NCBI RefSeq assembly: GCF_014323705.1
Contig: NZ_JABVEC010000009.1
Location: 1-64,000, forward strand
Direction of reading: 5' to 3'
Source of the DNA: Actinomadura alba
GTDB taxonomy: Bacteria; Actinomycetota; Actinomycetes; Streptosporangiales; Streptosporangiaceae
Length of the DNA: 64,000 nucleotides
Shown in pieces: positions 1 to 10,308 of this stretch. Under the pieces are notes generated by a model. It was not told the origin of the DNA. It worked only from the letters and a program-made list of their open reading frames with translations, and did not search any database. Each line of letters opens with the position of its first letter. Position 1 is the first letter of the stretch. A program made the translations under genes and the position numbers.

Positions 1-2
1 TG

Positions 3-407
3 AACGCCGGGGTGTCCGCGCTGATCCTGGGACCCGACGGGCACCCCTTGTATCTGGGGCGCACCACCCGGTTCGCCACCCCAAGGCAACGCCAGGTACT
101 CCGCGCCCTGTACGCAACGTGCGCCGTGGAGGGGTGCGACATCCCCACCGGGCTGTGCGAGATCCACCACACCGACGGATGGAAACTCGGGTCGCCGACG
201 GACATCGACAAGCTGGCCCCGGCGTGCGGGTTCCACAACCGGTGGATCGAGGACAATCCGGACAGGGTGCGCACCATCCGGGACGCCAACGGCCGCTACA
301 TCATCCACTGCCTCCCACCCTGGGACGCAAAACACCACGAAACCGACACCAGGCGAAGCCGGCCGAGCCGACCGCAAAAGAGCGACCGACAACCCGAAGG
401 ACCATGA
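3..407 (+). CDS. HNH endonuclease domain protein, C-terminal part (5' end outside window)
   Basis: The reading frame is open to the left edge, so only the last ~134 codons are present. It shows the zinc/HNH signature of the 13E12-repeat/DUF222 family of actinobacterial HNH proteins: two cysteines in CAVEGC, then CEIHH, then the late FHNRWI with its His-Asn. In that family a long DUF222 region precedes the HNH; it would lie upstream of this window. The last ~30 residues (KHHETDTRRSRPSRPQKS) are a basic, probably disordered tail. These proteins are common, often multicopy, and their substrate is unknown. The downstream sigma-factor gene is convergent. Confidence 0.8.
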   Translation, partial: NAGVSALILGPDGHPLYLGRTTRFATPRQRQVLRALYATCAVEGCDIPTGLCEIHHTDGWKLGSPTDIDKLAPACGFHNRWIEDNPDRVRTIRDANGRYIIHCLPPWDAKHHETDTRRSRPSRPQKSDRQPEGP

Positions 408-455
408 CACATGCCCCGTTCGGCAAGGCAAGCCACATCGGCCGGTCCGGAGGAG

Positions 456-1757
<1,302 letters not shown>

Positions 1758-1783
1758 CCCGCTGAGGACATCGGATGGCCTGT

Positions 1784-2152
1784 CTAGCCGGCCTTCCCGT
1801 TCACCTCGACGGTGACATCGGGCTTCTCGGTCCAGAAGGCGAGCCGCCCGGCGATCTCGTCGACCTTCGGGAACGGCTCCCGGTAGGACCAGACGACGTC
1901 CTCGGCGAGCCCGTCGCCGGTGTCCACCGACCAGTAGACGGCATCGCCCTTGAACGGACAGTGCGAGGTGGTCGTCGAAGGCGTGAGCAGTTCCATCTTC
2001 ACGTCGTCCGCCGGCAGGTAGTAGCGAACCGGCGAGCCGGTCTCGGTGAGCACCAGCGGCCGCGACGAGCTGGCCACGACCGTGTCATTGACCCGCACCA
2101 CGACCTGTTCCGACCCGGGCGTGATCTCGATGTTGTGTCCTTGTGCGCTCAT
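1784..2152 (-). CDS. DUF427 domain protein
   Basis: A 122-residue protein of the DUF427 family, with the family hallmarks RYYLPADDVKMELL, HCPFKGDAVYWSV and VWSYREPFP. DUF427 proteins are small single-domain proteins with a beta-rich fold and no assigned reaction. The ATG at 2152 (MSAQGHNIEI) is preferred because family members begin a few residues before the first strand; an upstream start at 2170 would add only six residues. It lies 26 bp upstream of the sigma-factor gene on the same strand and could be cotranscribed with it. Confidence 0.75.
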   Translation of the reverse strand: MSAQGHNIEITPGSEQVVVRVNDTVVASSSRPLVLTETGSPVRYYLPADDVKMELLTPSTTTSHCPFKGDAVYWSVDTGDGLAEDVVWSYREPFPKVDEIAGRLAFWTEKPDVTVEVNGKAG

Positions 2153-2504
2153 AGGTCCGATTCCCATCAAAGAGTCCTGCGGTCACCGCCACGCGCGTGA
2201 CCGGCCGGCCACCTCATGGTCCGCTCGCCGGGGACTCCGCGCGTGGCCCGATGTGGCCCGTGATAGGTCCAAGGTTCCCCGGTGTCGCTGTATTCCTGGA
2301 CCGTGCGGCAAGGGAGGAGGGACGGCGTTCGCCGCGTGGTCAGGAGCTCGAGCGCCGATCGGCCTAAAGGTCACCAAGGATCGATACAGCGTCGAGCACG
2401 TCGATCCTCCTGAGCAATTCCAGCACCGTCATCAACACTTACAAACGCGGAGGTAACGATTCCGGCTTGTCGCTCCGAACTACCGAAGCTACCTTGAGGA
2501 GGAT
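2153..2504. other. Intergenic region between DUF427 gene and STAND gene
   Basis: About 350 bp between divergent genes, with no convincing reading frame. The last 100 bp are less GC-rich than the surroundings. An AGGAGG lies at 2497-2502, immediately before the likely TTG start at 2505. Promoters for both flanking genes should lie here, but I cannot place them. Confidence 0.4.
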
Positions 2505-4724
2505 TTGGCAGCCGCAAGCCTCGGAGTACAGATTTTGAGCAACCCTAACGCAGATAACGGACGCCCGAATTGCGGACAATCCCCTGCCAACTCCACCCAC
2601 AACCAATCCAGCGGGACCATACACGGCTCTAGCGTGCAAGCACGGTCCATATACGGCGGAGTCCAGTTTAACGTAGAAACCCGATCGCAGCTCCCAATAC
2701 CAGCCCAGTTGCCATCTCCTGGATTTTTCGCTGACCGGCATGATGAGGTGAGGGACCTGCGGCAACTGATCGATAGGCCCGTATCCGCAGGTCACCCGAC
2801 CCTGATAGTGATCAGCGGGCCGGGCGGGGTGGGCAAGACCACCTTGGGTCTGCACTGGCTGAATCAGATCCGGGATGAATATGCGGATGGCCAACTGTTC
2901 GTCGACTTGCATGGGTTCTCCGACGGCCGGCCCATGCCGCCGAGCGAGCCCTTGGAACGTTTTTTGCGGGCCCTCGGAATTCCCGCGGAAAGCGTTCCAA
3001 TCGATCTGGACGAGCAGGCGGCACTGTTCCGATCATTGACGGCGGGCCGGCGCCTGATCACCATGCTTGACAACGCCGCCTCCGCGGCTCAGGTACGTCC
3101 GCTGCTACCTGGGCCTGGGCCGGCCCTCGTCGTGGTGACGAGTCGGCGACGAATGTCCGGACTGGTGATGGAAGGCGCACGGTTCTTCGATGTGAACCCA
3201 TTGCACGAGTCGGGTGCAGTGGAGTTGCTGCACCACATAGTGGGCGCCGAACGGATAGCTGCGGAGCAGTCTGAAGCCATGTCCCTCGTTGCCCTGTGCG
3301 GTCGGCTCCCACTCGCGCTCTGCGCCTCAGGGGCGCGCCTGGCGGCCCGTCGCCGCTGGCCGATCGCACGCGTTGTCGGGGAGCTGACCGACGAGACGCG
3401 CAGGTTGTCCGCCCTCAGTGTCGAAGACGACGTCTCGGTCCAGGCCGTCTTCGACCTTTCGTACCAAGCCCTGCCGGAAGACGCCGCCCGCCTTTACGGG
3501 CTGCTCGGCCTGCACCCGGGCGCCGACTTCGATACCGCGGTCGCGGGGGCTCTCGCCTACATCGGACACGACGAGTCCGCTCGTCTCCTGGACATGCTGG
3601 CCGACGCGAATCTTCTCGAGGAGGGCTCCGAAGACCGTTACAGCTTCCATGACCTCGTCCGGCTGCACGCGCGCGGCAAGCTGGCGGAGACGACCTCAGG
3701 CGATGAACGTCAGGCCGCATTCGCACGCTTGGTGGACCGGTACCTTCAGACCGCAGTGTCGGCGGACATCGCCATCATGCCGGGCAGATGGCATCTCGGC
3801 GCGTACTACGAAGCCGAACGCCGAATCTCCTTTCCCGACAGAGCAGCCGCACTCGCATGGCTCGAGCTGGAGCTCGGCAACATCATGGCGGTGCTGAGAG
3901 CAGCGCACCGCAAAGGACTCCACGAGGCCGTGTGGCAGACCTGTGAAGCAATGTGGGGCCTGTTTCTGCTCCACAAGCACTACCGCCAATGGATCGAGGC
4001 CCACGAGATCGGCGTAGCGGCGGCGCGCGCCTGCGGCGATCCCGTGGCCCAGGCGCGCATGCTCGAAGCACTCGGATTCGCCTACCTCAACCTCAAGGAC
4101 TTCGACGCCGCCAGGCACCACCACGACCTCGCACTTCGGCTCGAGGAAGAGGCGGATCACCCGATCGGCGAGGCGTCCGCACTGGAAGGCCTCGGTATCG
4201 CCGAGCTCGCCACCGGGGGAAACGACCGCGCCATCGAGCTCTTCACCCGCGCCCGGCGCATCCACCAGCGACTCGGCCGCCCTCGCGGCGTCGCACTGAT
4301 GCGACGCCACATCGGTGAGGCTCTCAGCGGCGCCGGCCGTCATGCGGAGGCGGTGGAAGATTTCTCAGCCGCGCTGCGGTTCTTCGAGCAGGCCGACGAG
4401 CCGTACCACCAGGCTCGCACCCTGACCTCCCTCGCGAACAGCCATCTGTCGGCCGGGCGGCTCGACGACGCTGACGACGTACTGAGCAGATCACTGCTGA
4501 TCACCGAGCGGAGCGGGGCGCGTCACGAACAAGCCGGAGTCCACGCCTCACTCGCCCACCTCGCCGCACGCCGCGGCCAGGGGGGCGTCGAACGAGAACA
4601 CCTGCACAAGGCGCTCGCCATCTACACCGAGCTGGGCGCACCCCAGGCACAGGAGGTCGGCGACCGCCTCGCTCGGACCGAGCGATCTCACGAGTCACGC
4701 GATCGCGGCACCGACCCCCCATGA
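2505..4724 (+). CDS. NB-ARC/TPR STAND protein with N-terminal amyloid-signalling-like motif
   Basis: A 739-residue NLR-like ATPase. Residues 33-56 carry a short motif, GTIHGSSVQARSIYGGVQF, matching the bacterial amyloid signalling class called BASS3 (RHIM-like) that is found at the N-terminus of actinobacterial NLRs. The NB-ARC domain spans about 74-400: P-loop GPGGVGKTT at 105-113, Walker B-like RRLITMLDN, then VVTSRRRM and GRLPLAL. TPR repeats follow from about 440 to 720. Such proteins oligomerise on sensing a ligand through the repeats. The TTG at 2505 is the first start codon after an in-frame stop at 2454, but the AGGAGG is only 2 bp away, so initiation is unusual or misplaced. The 3' end overlaps the convergent gene by 30 bp. 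Confidence 0.85.
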   Translation: MAAASLGVQILSNPNADNGRPNCGQSPANSTHNQSSGTIHGSSVQARSIYGGVQFNVETRSQLPIPAQLPSPGFFADRHDEVRDLRQLIDRPVSAGHPTLIVISGPGGVGKTTLGLHWLNQIRDEYADGQLFVDLHGFSDGRPMPPSEPLERFLRALGIPAESVPIDLDEQAALFRSLTAGRRLITMLDNAASAAQVRPLLPGPGPALVVVTSRRRMSGLVMEGARFFDVNPLHESGAVELLHHIVGAERIAAEQSEAMSLVALCGRLPLALCASGARLAARRRWPIARVVGELTDETRRLSALSVEDDVSVQAVFDLSYQALPEDAARLYGLLGLHPGADFDTAVAGALAYIGHDESARLLDMLADANLLEEGSEDRYSFHDLVRLHARGKLAETTSGDERQAAFARLVDRYLQTAVSADIAIMPGRWHLGAYYEAERRISFPDRAAALAWLELELGNIMAVLRAAHRKGLHEAVWQTCEAMWGLFLLHKHYRQWIEAHEIGVAAARACGDPVAQARMLEALGFAYLNLKDFDAARHHHDLALRLEEEADHPIGEASALEGLGIAELATGGNDRAIELFTRARRIHQRLGRPRGVALMRRHIGEALSGAGRHAEAVEDFSAALRFFEQADEPYHQARTLTSLANSHLSAGRLDDADDVLSRSLLITERSGARHEQAGVHASLAHLAARRGQGGVEREHLHKALAIYTELGAPQAQEVGDRLARTERSHESRDRGTDPP

Positions 4725-5363
4725 CGTTCGCGACGCGCCGACCCGAACCGCTCTCCGCCCGTTCGCCATGATGAGGAAGGCGGAGTTCAGCACATCGAGC
4801 GGCCGACCGGCGACCATCCACGCATGTACCAACGAGGCGTACGACCAGACGTCTTCGTCCGCGTCGTCTTCGTCCGCGTCGACGTCAAGACCAGCGTCAA
4901 CGACATTCTGATCGTCAGCGTCAGCAGGTCCGGCCAGCGGCAATGGAGTGAGCCGGGCCTGCCATCCGGTGGCCGTCGTCACCACGCATCCCTGCCCGCG
5001 ACGAACGAGCGCCGCGACGAGACAGCCCGGGAAATGGGCGTGCACATCGGCCGATGACGACGGTTCCGATTTCGATCGCCCCGCGCGGCGTACGACCACA
5101 TCAGCTGCCGTCAGCAACGACGCATCACGCTCGTCGACGCCGGCCAGCAGGTGTTCGTCCACGAACGTCCTCCCCCTTGAGCCATCGATGGCCCGTGAGC
5201 CATCCCGAAGCGCGCTGATCGGGAACCGGTGCAGTACCGCGACCGCCCAGGGGGTGCTCGGTGCGCGGACCAACACGTGCGCCGGCTCCATACGCGACCT
5301 CGCGTAGGAACTCCGCCCGTACGGTTCCAGCCGTACCTGGACGAGTGCGGTGGCCGTGCTCAT
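4695..5363 (-). CDS. Uncharacterised partner of the GT-B-like protein upstream
   Basis: A 222-residue protein of unknown function. It begins LVQVRLEPYGRSSYARSRME and contains a DEHLLAG segment, LLTAADVVV, and an acidic stretch near residues 155-170 (DADEDDADED). Its ATG overlaps the stop of the preceding gene by one base (TGATG), so the two are translationally coupled and probably act together. From memory, small proteins of this kind accompany the GT-B-like family in other actinomycetes; that is recollection, not a search. Its end overlaps the convergent STAND gene by 30 bp. Confidence 0.55.
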   Translation of the reverse strand: MSTATALVQVRLEPYGRSSYARSRMEPAHVLVRAPSTPWAVAVLHRFPISALRDGSRAIDGSRGRTFVDEHLLAGVDERDASLLTAADVVVRRAGRSKSEPSSSADVHAHFPGCLVAALVRRGQGCVVTTATGWQARLTPLPLAGPADADDQNVVDAGLDVDADEDDADEDVWSYASLVHAWMVAGRPLDVLNSAFLIMANGRRAVRVGASRTSWGVGAAIA

Positions 5364-6601
5364 CAGGCCGCCTGCGCTTCACCGTGCTGACGGAGGTACG
5401 GCAGCGGTGCCGGATCGATGCGCGGTGGGCACTCCGGCTCGGGCAGGCGCATGAGCCGGTACATCTCCCGGCGCAGGATTCGGGCCGATCCGCCCGGCAC
5501 GGATGTGAGATCGTCCCTGAGGGCGGCATGGATGTCGTCTCCGTATGCGTGGACGGCCTCGTCCAGCTGCGGCCGGAGGGGCCTTCCCCAGTCCAGCCGT
5601 GGTGCGATCGCGCCGAGCCGGGCTATGTGGGAGCCGGGGGCGACATCGTCCTCCGGAAAGGCGCCGAGCAGCGTCGGCACGCCCAACGCCGCTCCGTAGT
5701 AGGTGACAGAGCCATGGTCCCCAATGATGCGGTCGGCGGCGACCAGAGCGGCCCGCCATCCCTCCTCGGGAGGGAGCAGTCGTACGCCGAGCCGCACGCA
5801 TTCGGCGTGCCACGACCGGACCTGCCTGCGACCATGCCAGGACCAGGTGTGCGGGTGCAGTGCCGCCACGACCCGGTACCTCGCACGGGCCAGCTCGGTG
5901 GCCACCCGTTGCAGCGGGTCGAAGCACTGGCCGAGCAGCGACCCACTGCTCCAGGTCGACGTGACGAACACGAGTCGCTGAGACGGCCCCACCCCGAAGG
6001 CACGGCGATACGCTTCGCGGTGCGGCAGGCTCGCCGACAGCCGGTCCATGCACGGGTCCCCACCAACGGTCGCCACCGGCAGAGCCTCTGGGCACTCCCT
6101 TTCCAGCAGGCGCCGGTGCCGTTCATGGGCAAGGATGATCGATGAGGGTACGACCCGTCCGCCGACGACCAGGCGTTCGCGCATCAGGCTCGTGACCGGG
6201 CGTGCCGCCGGCGGTCCGAGCCCGTGCACCCGGCCGAAGAGCTTGCCGGGACCCGATCCATGGGGCACGGTCAGAATCGGTGCGTGTACGTTCTCCAGCA
6301 TGCCGTGGCTCGCGGCGACGGCGAGATCGAAGGCCACCCGGGTCGCCTGTTCCCAGGGAAGGACAAGCCCGCCGAGTCCGCGAAGATATTCGGCCAGCCC
6401 TCCGGTGAAGATCGACGCCGGCGCGGCGGTGTAAATCACTTGGATCCTGCGGTCGCTCTCCAGCAGCGGCAGCACGTCGGCCAACCGCGTCGCCGCCGTG
6501 AGGTGATGCGCGACCGCGAGCACGGTCCGTTGTCCACGTACTGTCGCCCCCTTGGCCGCGTCCAATCCGAACGGCCCTCGAATCCATTCGTTGCACGACA
6601 T
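5363..6601 (-). CDS. CDP-glycerol glycerophosphotransferase/GT-B-like protein of unknown function
   Basis: A 412-residue protein that looks like a two-domain GT-B enzyme. The N-terminal half reads AVAHHLTAATRLADVLPLLE and VIYTAAPASIF, followed by ILTVPHGSGPGKLFGRVHG. The C-terminal half has LVFVTSTWSSGSLLG, VVAALHPHTWSWHG and a donor-site-like IIGDHGSVTYYGAALGVPTLL. This resembles the CDP-glycerol glycerophosphotransferase fold; actinomycete homologues are, as I recall, often misnamed translation initiation factor 2. The start at 6601 (MSCNEWIRG) is set by AGGAGG at 6607-6612. It is transcribed away from the AfsR-like gene across a shared 320-bp region and is coupled to the gene after it. Confidence 0.6.
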   Translation of the reverse strand: MSCNEWIRGPFGLDAAKGATVRGQRTVLAVAHHLTAATRLADVLPLLESDRRIQVIYTAAPASIFTGGLAEYLRGLGGLVLPWEQATRVAFDLAVAASHGMLENVHAPILTVPHGSGPGKLFGRVHGLGPPAARPVTSLMRERLVVGGRVVPSSIILAHERHRRLLERECPEALPVATVGGDPCMDRLSASLPHREAYRRAFGVGPSQRLVFVTSTWSSGSLLGQCFDPLQRVATELARARYRVVAALHPHTWSWHGRRQVRSWHAECVRLGVRLLPPEEGWRAALVAADRIIGDHGSVTYYGAALGVPTLLGAFPEDDVAPGSHIARLGAIAPRLDWGRPLRPQLDEAVHAYGDDIHAALRDDLTSVPGGSARILRREMYRLMRLPEPECPPRIDPAPLPYLRQHGEAQAA

Positions 6602-6738
6602 GGCATCCTCCTGAACGCCTTGGCTCTGCGATCCGGGACCGGTGCCGTACAGAACGGACCTCACTGTCTGTGATCCCCTCACGTCCGCGGATCCGCAGAT
6701 CCCCCGGTCTCCGGCCGAGGTCATCGACCTCATGGCCA

Positions 6739-6792
6739 GCCTTGGCGAGGTACCTTGATGCAGACCTTGACGCGACCTTGACTACGTCTTGG
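6739..6792. promoter_or_regulatory. SARP-type heptamer direct repeats
   Basis: Three perfect ACCTTGA heptamers lie at 6752-6758, 6764-6770 and 6775-6781, flanked by related GCCTTGG (6739-6745) and GTCTTGG (6786-6792). Start-to-start spacings are 13, 12, 11 and 11 bp. Direct heptamers at about 11-bp pitch are the known binding-site architecture of SARP activators. A -10-like TTATAT lies at 6807-6812 on the rightward strand, 14 bp beyond the last repeat. The array lies between the divergent GT-B-like and AfsR-like genes, so it may serve autoregulation, the opposite operon, or both. Confidence 0.6.
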
Positions 6793-6922
6793 TATTGCGG
6801 CTCGCGTTATATGGCCCTTACCGGCCAGTGCGACGGAACCACGGTCCTAGCCATGCCGCCCTGGAACATGAAAGATAAAGAAGACAAGACAGAGAGGACA
6901 TTCCACTACCAAGAGGGCGTCA

Positions 6923-9900
6923 GTGGAGTTCCGAATCCTTGGCCCCATTGAGCTATGGGCGGACGGTCAGCGGTACGACCTTGGGACGGTCAAGGAACGC
7001 TGCGTGCTCGCGGTTCTGCTGCTCACACCGGGCCAACCGGTCTCCGCGGAAAAACTCGTCAGCCGCGTGTGGGATGAAAATCCGCCGCCAAGCGCTCGCG
7101 ACAGCCTTTACAGCTATATCTCCCGGCTGCGGCGGCGGTTCCATCGCATCAGCGATGAGATTCGAATTGAATCGGCTCATTCGAGCAGCTATGTCCTGCG
7201 GGTGGATCACGAGATAATCGACCGGGAGCGGTTTCGGTTACTGCGGAGGCAGGCCCGCGCCATCGCCGAAAGCGGCGACGACGAGCACGCCCTTGCCCTG
7301 CACCGTGAGGCGGCGAAGCTCTGGCGAGCCGATCCGCTCGCAGATCTATCCGGCGGCTGGGCAGTACGCGTCCGGCAGAGCATCGAAGACGAATTGGTGG
7401 CGGCCACTGACGAACGCATCAAGATCGAGATGCGCCTGGGTCATCACGCCGACCTGCTGCGGGAACTCTCCGAGTTCACCGAGCGCTACCCGTTCGACGA
7501 GAAGTTCGTCGAACACCTCATGGTGGCGCTCTACTGCTGCGGCCGGCAAGCGGACGCGCTGCGGGTCTACCACGAGGCCAGTCATCGCCTCCGCGAGGAA
7601 TACGCGATGGACGCTGCCCCGGCTCTCCAGGAGCTGCACCAGCGGATCCTGCGGGCCGACCGGACACTACTTCCCGCACCTCGGAGCCGGCCGACCGACG
7701 TGCAGCCGCCGAACAACCTGCCGCTCGACCTCCGCTTCCTCACCGGGCGCGCGAAGGAGGTCCACGAGCTGCTGACGACGGTCGCCCCCGCACGACAGCC
7801 CGCGCTTGAGCGGGAAGCACCGCCCGGCGTCATCGCGGTGGACGGCATGCCCGGAGTCGGTAAATCCGTCTTCGCCATCAATCTCGCCCACCGGCTGGCC
7901 GATCGTTACCCGGACGGCCAGCTCTACCTCGACCTGCGCGCTCATCATGCGGAGACGGCCGTCGATGCGGGCACCGCATTGGACATGCTGCTCCGCCTGC
8001 TCGGTGTCCCCGCCGGTCGGATCCCGCGAAGCGCCCAAGACCGTGCGGCGCTCTGGCAGGCCGAGCTCGCCTACCGCCGTGTTCTGCTGCTCTTGGACGA
8101 CGCCGCCGGGCACGAGCAGATCCGCCCTCTACTGCCGGGAAATCCCCGATGTCTGGCACTGGTCACCAGCCGCCGACGCCTGGTCGGCCTGGACGACGTC
8201 GTGACGAAATCGCTCGATGTTCTCTCCCCCGCCGACGCCGCCACGTTGTTCACGCTCGCCGTCGGTCCCGGTCGCGCCATGGGCGATCACGACGTGGCCC
8301 GTGTGGTTCGGCAGTGCGGCTACCTGCCCATGGCCGTACAGCTCGTGGGCAACCGGCTGAGGCACCGTCCGGCATGGAACGTCGGCGATCTGGCCGGCCG
8401 GCTGGAGCAGGACAACCGGCGGCTCGCGGAGATCCGTGCCGAGAATCGCGAGCTCACCGCTGCGTTCGAGGAGTCCTACGACGGGCTGGCACCGCGGCTG
8501 CGGACCGCGTTCCGGCGGCTCGGCCTCCATCTCGGCTCGGACATCACCGTCCACGCGGCCGCAGCGGCCATCGGCGGCGGCGCCAGAGAGGCCGATCGAA
8601 TGCTCGACGACCTCGTGGAGCATCACCTCATCACCGAACCGGCTCCGGGGCGCTACCGCTTCCACGACCTCATCCGTGACTTCGCCCGCCACCTCGCCGA
8701 GCGCGACGACGCCGAGGCCGAACGCCGGCACACCGCCGAGCGGATCCTCGATCACTATCTCACCACGGCCGAACGCGCCGACCGGCTGCTCTATCCCCAT
8801 CGGCGGCGGATCAGTGTCGAAGGCCCACCGCCTTCGGCCGGTCCCGCCCCCCTCGACACGGCCGATCAGGCACGTGACTGGATGAAGAGCGAACACGACA
8901 ACCTGCTCGGCATCGCCGACCACGCCGCCGTTCAGGGTCGGCCGAGGCACACTGCCCTGCTCGCCCATGTGCTCGCCGGATACCTCGAGACCTCGGGTCA
9001 CTGGGAGACGGCGGGCCGCCTGCACGAGCGGGCCGCCACGGCTTGGCGCGAGATCGGAGAGCGAATCGGCGTGGCACAGGCGCTATCCGACCTAAGCCAC
9101 GTACGTTTCCGCACCGGCCAGTACGGCGACGCGCTCGAATATGCCAAGAGCGCCCTGGAAATCTTTCGATCCGTGTCCGACCGGCGCGGCGAGGCCAACA
9201 TTCTCGACCACACGGGACTCGTGCTCTGGCACCAATCCCGGTTCAAGGATGCACTCTCCAGTTGCCGGAAGGCGTTGACGATCCGCTCCTCGACGGGGGA
9301 TCGGCGCGGCGAAGCCCAAAGCCTGGACCACGCCGCCATTTATCTCGCGCACACTGGCCGGTATCGCGAGGCAGTCGATCATAGACAACGCTCACTCGAT
9401 ATCTATGCCGAGATCGGCGATGACCCGCACGGGCAGATGATGGCACTGAACAATGCCGGGGACCTCTCGCTGCGCCTCGGCCGGGTCGCGGTCGCACGCG
9501 ACTACTACGATAAAGCCGCCTCCATTACTCCGGAAATGGGACGCCAGCACGCGGCCATCTGGCTCTGCAACATGGCTGCGGTTTACCGACATACCGGCCG
9601 ATATGACGACGCGCTCCACAATTACCGGAAAGCATTTCTGACGTACCAGGCGATCGGCGACCGGCGCAGCGAAATAGAAACGCTTCTGGGCATTGGTTTA
9701 ACATTTCAGCTCATGGGACGAGAAAGTGAGGCGCTCGTCCATCACCAGAAGGCCCTCACCCTTTCGAGACAGGCCGCTGATCTCTATTGCGAGATCCAGG
9801 CTCTTTGCGGCGTCGGCGAGACGCTCCTGAGCTCCGGCCGCCACGCCGCCGCTCTGGACCACTACCAGCGGACACTCGACCTCATGCGCGGGATCAACGA

Positions 9901-10081
9901 CCCGTACTGGGCGGCCAAGGCCCTCGAGGGCATGGGGACCGCCCTCCTGCACACGCGAGGCCGAGCCCAGGCCCGCAGATGCTGGAAGCAGGCCCTCCGG
10001 TCGTACGAACGAATGGGTGTCCCCGAGACGCAGGCCGTCCAATCGCTTCTACGTGGGACCGACGAGGCACCGGATTACTAG
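6923..10081 (+). CDS. AfsR-like SARP-STAND transcriptional regulator (BTAD, NB-ARC, TPR)
   Basis: A 1052-residue regulator with the full AfsR architecture. The winged-helix OmpR/SARP DNA-binding domain spans about 1-90 (MEFRILGPIELWADG, LVSRVWDENPPPSARDSLYSYISRLRR), BTAD about 97-250 (RYPFDEKFVEHLMVALYCCGRQADALRVYH), NB-ARC about 265-600 (P-loop DGMPGVGKS near 307-316, VLLLLDDA, LVTSRRRLVGL), and at least eight TPRs fill about 690-1040 with the RTGQYGDALEY pattern. Such proteins activate specialised-metabolism genes when their STAND/TPR half receives a signal. The GTG start follows AAGAGGG at 6911-6917. Heptamer repeats of SARP type lie upstream and a signal-peptide mini-gene follows, an arrangement reminiscent of afsR-afsS, though the small gene is not AfsS-like. 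Confidence 0.9.
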   Translation: MEFRILGPIELWADGQRYDLGTVKERCVLAVLLLTPGQPVSAEKLVSRVWDENPPPSARDSLYSYISRLRRRFHRISDEIRIESAHSSSYVLRVDHEIIDRERFRLLRRQARAIAESGDDEHALALHREAAKLWRADPLADLSGGWAVRVRQSIEDELVAATDERIKIEMRLGHHADLLRELSEFTERYPFDEKFVEHLMVALYCCGRQADALRVYHEASHRLREEYAMDAAPALQELHQRILRADRTLLPAPRSRPTDVQPPNNLPLDLRFLTGRAKEVHELLTTVAPARQPALEREAPPGVIAVDGMPGVGKSVFAINLAHRLADRYPDGQLYLDLRAHHAETAVDAGTALDMLLRLLGVPAGRIPRSAQDRAALWQAELAYRRVLLLLDDAAGHEQIRPLLPGNPRCLALVTSRRRLVGLDDVVTKSLDVLSPADAATLFTLAVGPGRAMGDHDVARVVRQCGYLPMAVQLVGNRLRHRPAWNVGDLAGRLEQDNRRLAEIRAENRELTAAFEESYDGLAPRLRTAFRRLGLHLGSDITVHAAAAAIGGGAREADRMLDDLVEHHLITEPAPGRYRFHDLIRDFARHLAERDDAEAERRHTAERILDHYLTTAERADRLLYPHRRRISVEGPPPSAGPAPLDTADQARDWMKSEHDNLLGIADHAAVQGRPRHTALLAHVLAGYLETSGHWETAGRLHERAATAWREIGERIGVAQALSDLSHVRFRTGQYGDALEYAKSALEIFRSVSDRRGEANILDHTGLVLWHQSRFKDALSSCRKALTIRSSTGDRRGEAQSLDHAAIYLAHTGRYREAVDHRQRSLDIYAEIGDDPHGQMMALNNAGDLSLRLGRVAVARDYYDKAASITPEMGRQHAAIWLCNMAAVYRHTGRYDDALHNYRKAFLTYQAIGDRRSEIETLLGIGLTFQLMGRESEALVHHQKALTLSRQAADLYCEIQALCGVGETLLSSGRHAAALDHYQRTLDLMRGINDPYWAAKALEGMGTALLHTRGRAQARRCWKQALRSYERMGVPETQAVQSLLRGTDEAPDY

Positions 10082-10308
10082 GCCTTGCAATGGAATAGCA
10101 CTGCGCCCACTCGTCGTTACCCCGTACCGCAAACCGCTCAAAACTCGCAAACATGGAGACAATGCCTCTATTTAACATGAGCGGCTCTCACATTCGGCGA
10201 GTATGTCGTTTTGATGTGCGTACCGACGACCCCCAGGGGTAGAGTTATCTCCCGTTCGATGTCCCAACTATTCGGGATATTCATCTATATTTGAAGACGA
10301 GGCCTTCA
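10082..10308. promoter_or_regulatory. Upstream region of the mini-gene with candidate -10
   Basis: This 227-bp gap is more AT-rich than its surroundings. A -10-like TAGAGT lies at 10240-10245, just after the small palindrome CCCCCAGGGG, and would give a leader of roughly 55 bases before the mini-gene ATG at 10309. No well-spaced -35 is visible, which would fit an activator-dependent promoter. Two CGCAAAC copies 18 bp apart lie near 10128-10152; their meaning is unknown. Confidence 0.35.
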
